Assembly (NCBI GenBank): GCA_018398585.1
Contig: JAGTTD010000005.1
Span: 6,131,355-6,195,354 of the forward strand
Direction of reading: 5' to 3'
Source: Simmondsia chinensis
Taxonomy: Eukaryota; Streptophyta; Magnoliopsida; Caryophyllales; Simmondsiaceae
DNA: 64,000 nt
A program made the position numbers and the translations under genes. Within the stretch, counting starts at the first letter, position 1. Every line of letters starts with the position of its first letter. The notes under the pieces are model-generated. The model saw only the letters and a program-made list of their open reading frames with translations, was not told where the DNA came from and ran no database searches. Of this stretch, positions 58,776 to 64,000 are shown in pieces.

Positions 58776-61700
58776 CGAGGGCGAGGAATCGGAGGTCAAA
58801 AGGAAAGGGCATCGCCGTTGACGAGGGCGGTGGAGGCGGTTTTCGCCTTCGTTCGTGTAGCTGAGTTCGAGATTCTCTTCGTGCTGTTCTTGATCATCGC
58901 TTTCCTTCTTTTCAAAGATCTCGTAAGCTCTAATTCTCTTGCCTTTCTTGAAAATCTTCGTCCGATCATGTCGAATTCCAGTAATCAATTGAAGATTTAC
59001 TGATTTGGTCCATGATCTGTCGAAATAGGCGCGTTTTTCGTATCGTCGTTGATCTTAGAGTTTCTGTGCGAGGTCAAATCTTTTCGATCGAAAAAAAGAA
59101 ATTATATTAAGAGAGAGGGAATGTACAAAAAGTTAAGGATAAGATATGTGCGACGTGAAATTTTGATTGCTGTCGAAGGAATTTATTGCACCGATGAATT
59201 GTGTTGTGTCTGCGTCTCCCGTTGTCACGTTGATGATTGTTTCCTTGAGGTCTCGATCCAATTTTAGGTTGCCTCTTGATGATCTTGATGAGGAGAATTG
59301 TCGAATTAGTGTGCAAATAATCAAAATTCGACGATTGCTTATTGAATTTGAATCGATTTTTTTTCTTCTAGCAGTAGCATAAACCTAGGGTTTTTTACCC
59401 CAAAAGTCGTTGTACCTTGTCTATTTTTAATCGGTGTAGTAATGTCACCTAACCCAATGCAAATTCACTTATTGACTGAATTTAAATTGTTATAGGAGAA
59501 ATAACTTAATCACGTGTAGGTCATGTGACAAATATTCTATCTTAATAGGTACTTTTATTTTAGTGCTAATTTAGGTAGTGTTCCTCCCTTATTGGATAGC
59601 TATAGTTTTAGCGGTTCCTCTACCAATCTTAGTGTAAAATGATCACTAGGGTTGTATGGGTGAAGATGAATGGTGAATGTTAAGCAGATTCGTCTCTGCA
59701 TGTTCTCCTCTTGCCTTATTTCTCTCTTCGAATATTTCCACTATCTATCCTAACTAAGTTTCGTAGAGGAAAAGTTAACCACCCTTTCTAGTTTTGATTG
59801 TGTCATAAACCTACTTATGACTACAATAGCAGCCCAGTGCCTCGAAAGGCTCTTGTCAAGGTAGGGGTTGGGAGGGCAAGAGGTACATAACATTACTCTT
59901 AGAGGGTGTTACCGTATAAAGAGACTATTTTTGAAGGGTCCTCATGCCTAAAAGACAAGAAACATACACGTCTAATGCAAACAAGCAAACATGCACTATT
60001 TAAGTCAAATGAAGCAGCTACAATATTAGAGACGCACGCTTAGGGGCACTGTGGACTGGCATCGGTGTGCGCCTTTCACCTAACAACTGGGTCAGTCACA
60101 CTTATTTTTAACCGCTACTTGGCTCTATCTAAGGCCGTCTCTTGAGTAAGGTCTAGGTGGTAAGGTCTTATTTAATTGTCTTCAACAAGCTTTTCATTGG
60201 CCTGTCTTTGCCTCTCTTCCATTGTTTATTATGTAGCTGTTCAAATTTTCTAACTGGGATGGTAGTCGATGTCCTCCTAATATGCCTGGATCATTGTAAA
60301 CATCGCTCCCTCTATTTATCTTCAATGGGAGCCACGCCTAATTTGTTTCAAATAACGTCATTTATGATCATGTCCTGCCTAGTCGGTCCACACATCTACC
60401 GCAACATACCCATCTCCGTCACCTTCAACACCTAGGTGTCATGCCATTTAACTGGCCAACATTTAGCACAATATAATACATCTGTTCTCACTACCGTCTT
60501 ATAATATTTTTCCTCAACTTTAACGGAAACTTTTTATCTCATAGTATTTCTCAAGCCATCTCCCACTTATATCATCTCACTTTAATCGAATTATTAATAT
60601 TGTCATCGATTCGGCCATCTTGCTGCATCATGGATCCCAAACCTACTAATGACTGGACCACAAAAAATCCCATCGCCAACTCAACGTCAATTGTACTTTA
60701 CAACTAAATTGACACAACTAAAGTAAGACGATTGAATTGACACTGTAGATAAAATACAAGAATCTATGACGTAAATGACCACAAAACACAGCAATGGACA
60801 AAATCTAATTTTTAGCTTACATAACAGTTCCAGGAAAAGGTCGAATCAACCTATTTATAACTTTTTTTTTTTTTCCTTTGAGGTGTATCTTCTATATATT
60901 ATTGCCAAGTATCCTGCCTCCAAAAGCATCTAAACCCCAATCCAAGCAATTCTAAAGGGGTATCACCAAAAGCCTCTAAACCCTAACATAAGCAATTTTA
61001 AGAGAGGGTTATTTAATATTCGAAGTTACAGGGGGGAAAAAAATAAATTCAATATATTTATTGTATAATTTTGCGAAGTATATAATGTTGCATCTTTGAT
61101 AAAAATCAATAAAATTCCAATGTGATTATATATAAATTATAGATAAAGATATAAACATTCTCCATGCATCGTACATGATAGCACTAGTTCTGGTATTATA
61201 GCCAATGAGGCAATGTCTGATGGTAAAATTTTAACGCCAAAGGTCTTAGAGTTTAAATTCAGCTAACCTCATTTCCCTACGAAGAAAAAATATTCTGGCA
61301 TTATGCCCTGTACATTTGTTGCAAGGACGTGATAACATAATTGTTGAGGACTCCACATGAGAATCCCACATTGGAATTGTGAGAGAGAAGATATCAATAT
61401 ATAAACTTAGTGGGTTACTTCACATAATCCCAATTGGTTTTAGGATAGAACCTCACATGATCTTATATGTGTATCTTATATGTGGATCTCTTGTGTATCA
61501 ACTCTGTGTGCCGGGCCTGAAAAGGCTCGATGAAATTTAACAACAACGCTTTTATAATTTAATTGAGCAAATTCTATCCTGTGCTTTATGGTATTGGTCC
61601 GCGGGGATGCCAAATTGCATTCTTTTAGCAACTCTATCAAAGTTCTTTTCTTCTAAAGGTTGAGCGGGGTGAGATGACAAATTGAAAATAGACGAGGGGA

Positions 61701-63211
61701 TGTACGCATTGAAATTGTATGTTTTGATGTTTGATCGATCCGGCATATTGATGGTGGTGCCAATAAGCTCAAATGCTTTAATTTTTCCCGTTTGACGAAA
61801 CTGAAGCTTTTGCTGAAGATGACCTTAGGCCAAAAAGTTGCAATATATTGTATATCTTTAACAATGATCATTATACATTGAGTTACTGGGGACGGGGGTC
61901 AGTCTCAAGCGCTTTTATGGAGCTCTGCCTATTTACACTCATCATTATATTGTTGCTTTATTGTTGCTAAGCTTTCTTTGTCCCGTTTGTTTTTATACTT
62001 TTCAGATTGCGGATCCTAGGATACAACGTCCCTTCAGGGTGCCCTGAAGGGATGACGCTGTGTAAATCCCCCCGGGGACCCTACATTGGCGGGAGCTGTT
62101 GTGGCACTTTGTTGTTGTTGTTGTAGTATAACCTTGCTTGAGTGTTCCCTAGGAACATAGCGTAGTGGCGAGAACGTCTGCGGACAACTACGTGACCCGA
62201 GGTTGATCCCAATCTAAAAAGAAAACGTTGGTTGAGTTTGTTTATCAAAAGAAAAAAGAAACTCCATTGCTTGAAGAGGAAAGACTCACAGTCCAGATAC
62301 TGCGGTAGTTGTCAATTGTTTGGGAATTAACATTGCTTGAGTTTACCTGAGGAAAGGCTCGCAGTCTAGATATTGCACTAGTCTTTTTTCTATTTTTTTT
62401 TACATTCGTAAGGAGTAAAATATCTTTTTCTAAAGAGGAAAATTAACACTTGGGGAAAAGGTTCATAAGTTTTGAACCCGAGAGCTTCTTACTTGGAGGG
62501 CTGGAGACAAGATCTTCTGGCCTGGATTATGTTTTGTATTATTTTTTGTTTATGACTTTTGTTTTAAGAGAACCTAAACCAATTCCAATGACTTTTTTTC
62601 TTGTTTTTGTTGTCTTTTCAATTCACACTTAAATTTTGAAAAATTGAAAAAAATACGAAAGTAAAAATTGTTTCTAAAATATCCTTCAAAAAAAAATTAT
62701 TTCTAAAATATGAGTTTTAGTTTCTAAAAACCAAAAAGACGACAAATGAAAAATGATACCAAACTTACTGGTACTTTATATCTGAGTGACCTGGTTCTTG
62801 ATAAACACTTTTTTTTTTATAGAGGTAAGGAAAAACCTTAAGCACCCTCATGTGGAAGACATTCTTCATTCGGTTTTCGATACAATCAGATTATAACATT
62901 ACTTCCGAGTATTGTCAATTATACCTGGTATTCGGGATCAGCTCCCGAGTGCTTTTATTGTCCATATTTGATTAGATTAAGTCTTTGCAACCAATCAGCT
63001 GCCACATTTACTTCCGAGTATACCTATCGAACCAAAGGCTTGATCAAACTTACCAGTCCAAACTTTTGATAATTGTCATTTATCCTCTGTATTTTGTTAG
63101 AGAATAACATTATTTTTATTTCTTGATTTAAATTATTTGCAGACATCAAGGCCACAATACAATCAGATTCTAGTGAAAAAGCCTGGGGCCCCTGATTTTT
63201 GGCCTTACTAG
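58773..63211 (+). CDS. Small single-span membrane protein, plant-conserved type, function unknown
   Basis: Two exons, 58773-58922 and 63143-63211 (stop included), give 72 aa through a 4.2-kb GT-AG intron in phase 0. The N-terminus MRGRGIGGQKERASPLTRAV is basic. AVFAFVRVAEFEILFVLFLI continues into IAFLLFKDL as one hydrophobic span (about 22-48). The tail TSRPQYNQILVKKPGAPDFW ends in PY. I recognise the ILVKKPG.P..WP tail as conserved among small uncharacterised plant proteins, but I know no function. I chose the ATG at 58773 because the extra residues from the in-frame ATG at 58725 would come from a GA microsatellite. The intron contains RTE, SINE and MITE fragments. Confidence 0.85.
59830..60655 (-). 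mobile_element. RTE LINE 3' fragment, antisense, second copy
   Basis: On the minus strand the C-terminal RT region runs from about 60655 to 60100, matching the main LINE (ATGGATCC, GGTGACGGAGATGGG, AGAGGCAAAGACAGGCC phrases) with many substitutions and stops. The variable 3' UTR follows, then the shared tail (GTTTTTATACGGTAAC, CCTCCCAACCCC, GAGCCTTTCGAGGCACTGGG) ending at 59830. It is 5'-truncated and diverged from the 24.5-kb copy, so it is older. It lies in the intron of the 72-aa protein gene, antisense. Confidence 0.82.
60656..62004. other. Intronic stretch with repeat fragments
   Basis: Holds a right-end fragment of the 11.8-kb MITE (60690-60783), a T tract near 60865 and an LTR-like block (61342-61545). 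No exon is needed here: the two coding exons join in frame. Confidence 0.45.
61342..61545. repeat. Short LTR-like or TRIM-like block
   Basis: Begins TGTTGAGGACTCCACATGAG and ends near TTAACAACA, with AATCCCAATTGGTTTTAGG inside. The TG...CA ends and size of about 200 bp fit a solo LTR of a small (TRIM-like) element. No primer-binding site or second copy was found in the window. Confidence 0.35.
62005..62126 (+). mobile_element. Shared LINE/SINE tail fragment with TTG repeats
   Basis: Contains the perfect hairpin CCCTTCAGGGTGCCCTGAAGGG-type sequence (62030-62051), GTGTAAATCCCCCC, GGCGGGAGCTGTTGTGGCAC, and a (TTG)n end. No 5S part, so it is either a 5'-truncated SINE or LINE copy. It lies sense in the intron of the 72-aa protein gene. 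Confidence 0.75.
62150..62225 (+). mobile_element. tRNA-derived SINE head fragment
   Basis: A-box-like TAGCGTAGTGGCGAGAACG and B-box-like GAGGTTGATCCCAATC are spaced as in a tRNA, followed by a short A-rich end. No cloverleaf is convincing. Confidence 0.45.
62545..62772. mobile_element. MITE of the TTTGGTATCGTT family, decayed
   Basis: The right end AAATGATACCAAAC and the AAAACCAAAAAGACGACAAAT interior match the elements at 50578 and 63299. The left end is blurred. Confidence 0.4.
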
Positions 63212-63298
63212 AAGCCCCTGAGGGACATGCCGTAGCTGCACGATGTTTTGCTGAAATTTGGTAAGTAGTTACGAACGGATGCTAGGTTGGATCCATTT

Positions 63299-63530
63299 AG
63301 AGCCTATTTGATATCGTTTTATATATGTAGTTTTTGGATTTCTGTAAAATAATAAAAATTCATTTTTTGAAAATGAATTTTTCTTATTTTGGTTTTTTAT
63401 TTTTATTTTTTCGGTAGTTTGAGTAAAACTTGAAAAACAGGAAAGAAAAAAGATATCATTTTTAAGATCTAGTTTTTAGTTTCTTAGAAACCGGAAAAAT
63501 GTAGATAAGATACGACACCAAATAGGCACA
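63299..63530. mobile_element. MITE of the TTTGGTATCGTT family
   Basis: Left AGCCTATTTGATATCGTTTT and right GATACGACACCAAATAGGC form inverted repeats around a TTTTTGG / AAAACTTG interior. It starts about 90 bp after the stop codon of the 72-aa protein gene and may contribute to its 3' UTR. Confidence 0.6.
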
Positions 63531-64000
63531 TGTATGTATTTAAACGAGATTGTAACTTAATTTGCTCTATTTACTCTACATTTGGTAGCTTGTTTGAATA
63601 GTGTTATCTTTTGAAGTTTTTTCTCGCAGAAAATCATCTTTAAAAGCAGTTATTTTTTATAATAAAACCTTGAAAAAAATACTGTACTGCAACTCTGCAT
63701 GCTAATTTAATATATTTATATCAAATAAGGTTTAAATATTTGCCGCCATATTGATTGTCTTGGAAGAGATTGTAACTCAATGTGGTTTGTTTTGCCATGG
63801 AATATCCAGAGGAACAACATTCAGGGTCGGTTCTGAAATTCTCGGGGTTCCAAGTAAAATTTTCAAATTGGGCTTTTCATATACAGTAACATTTCTCTTA
63901 GAACTTATTAATATTAACAATTATTACTTTAAAAAAAAAAAAAAAATTAACCTCTTAAATTTAGGGGTTTCCAACGGTCACTTGGGTTGTTTTGGGTTAT

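Overview
The window is nuclear DNA from a flowering plant, most likely a eudicot. It is AT-rich, has long introns full of retrotransposons, and its four protein-coding genes have typical plant family members and splice sites. I cannot name the species from the sequence.

Host genes. (1) A Rab5/RABF2-type small GTPase on the minus strand (28290 to 18208, 7 exons, 200 aa). (2) CTNNBL1 (beta-catenin-like protein 1, a spliceosome-associated ARM-repeat protein) on the plus strand (34737-44110, 8 exons, 538 aa); its first intron uses a GC donor. (3) A microsomal glutathione S-transferase 3-like MAPEG protein on the plus strand (47978-50529, 4 exons, 143 aa). (4) A 72-aa single-span membrane protein on the plus strand (58773-63211, 2 exons). 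They are unrelated housekeeping genes and do not form a functional cluster.

Mobile DNA fills most of the rest. 1-18 kb: a decayed Ty1/copia 3' half with its LTR, a hAT-like element with 8-bp target duplications, L1-type ORF1 (RRM plus DUF4283-like) remains, a copia gag remnant, tRNA-derived SINEs and MITEs. 18-28 kb: the Rab gene, with an RTE-clade LINE antisense in intron 2. 28-34 kb: an inverted-repeat element and two decayed L1 copies, one split by a hAT-like element. 34-50 kb: CTNNBL1 and MGST3 with intronic LTR, SINE and MITE insertions. 51.5-54.7 kb: a foldback element with about 100-bp terminal inverted repeats and converging arrays of about 222-bp subrepeats. 56.5-63.2 kb: a YABBY-like remnant, copia LTRs, the small membrane-protein gene and a second RTE fragment.

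The most interesting system is a LINE/SINE partnership. Several short elements begin with 5S rRNA-derived sequence that keeps the internal RNA polymerase III promoter region. They end in about 120 bp that match the 3' end of the RTE LINE in this window, including a small hairpin and, in some copies, a TTG-repeat tail. At least three copies have clean 12-17 bp target-site duplications. They look like 5S-headed SINEs mobilised by the RTE reverse transcriptase.
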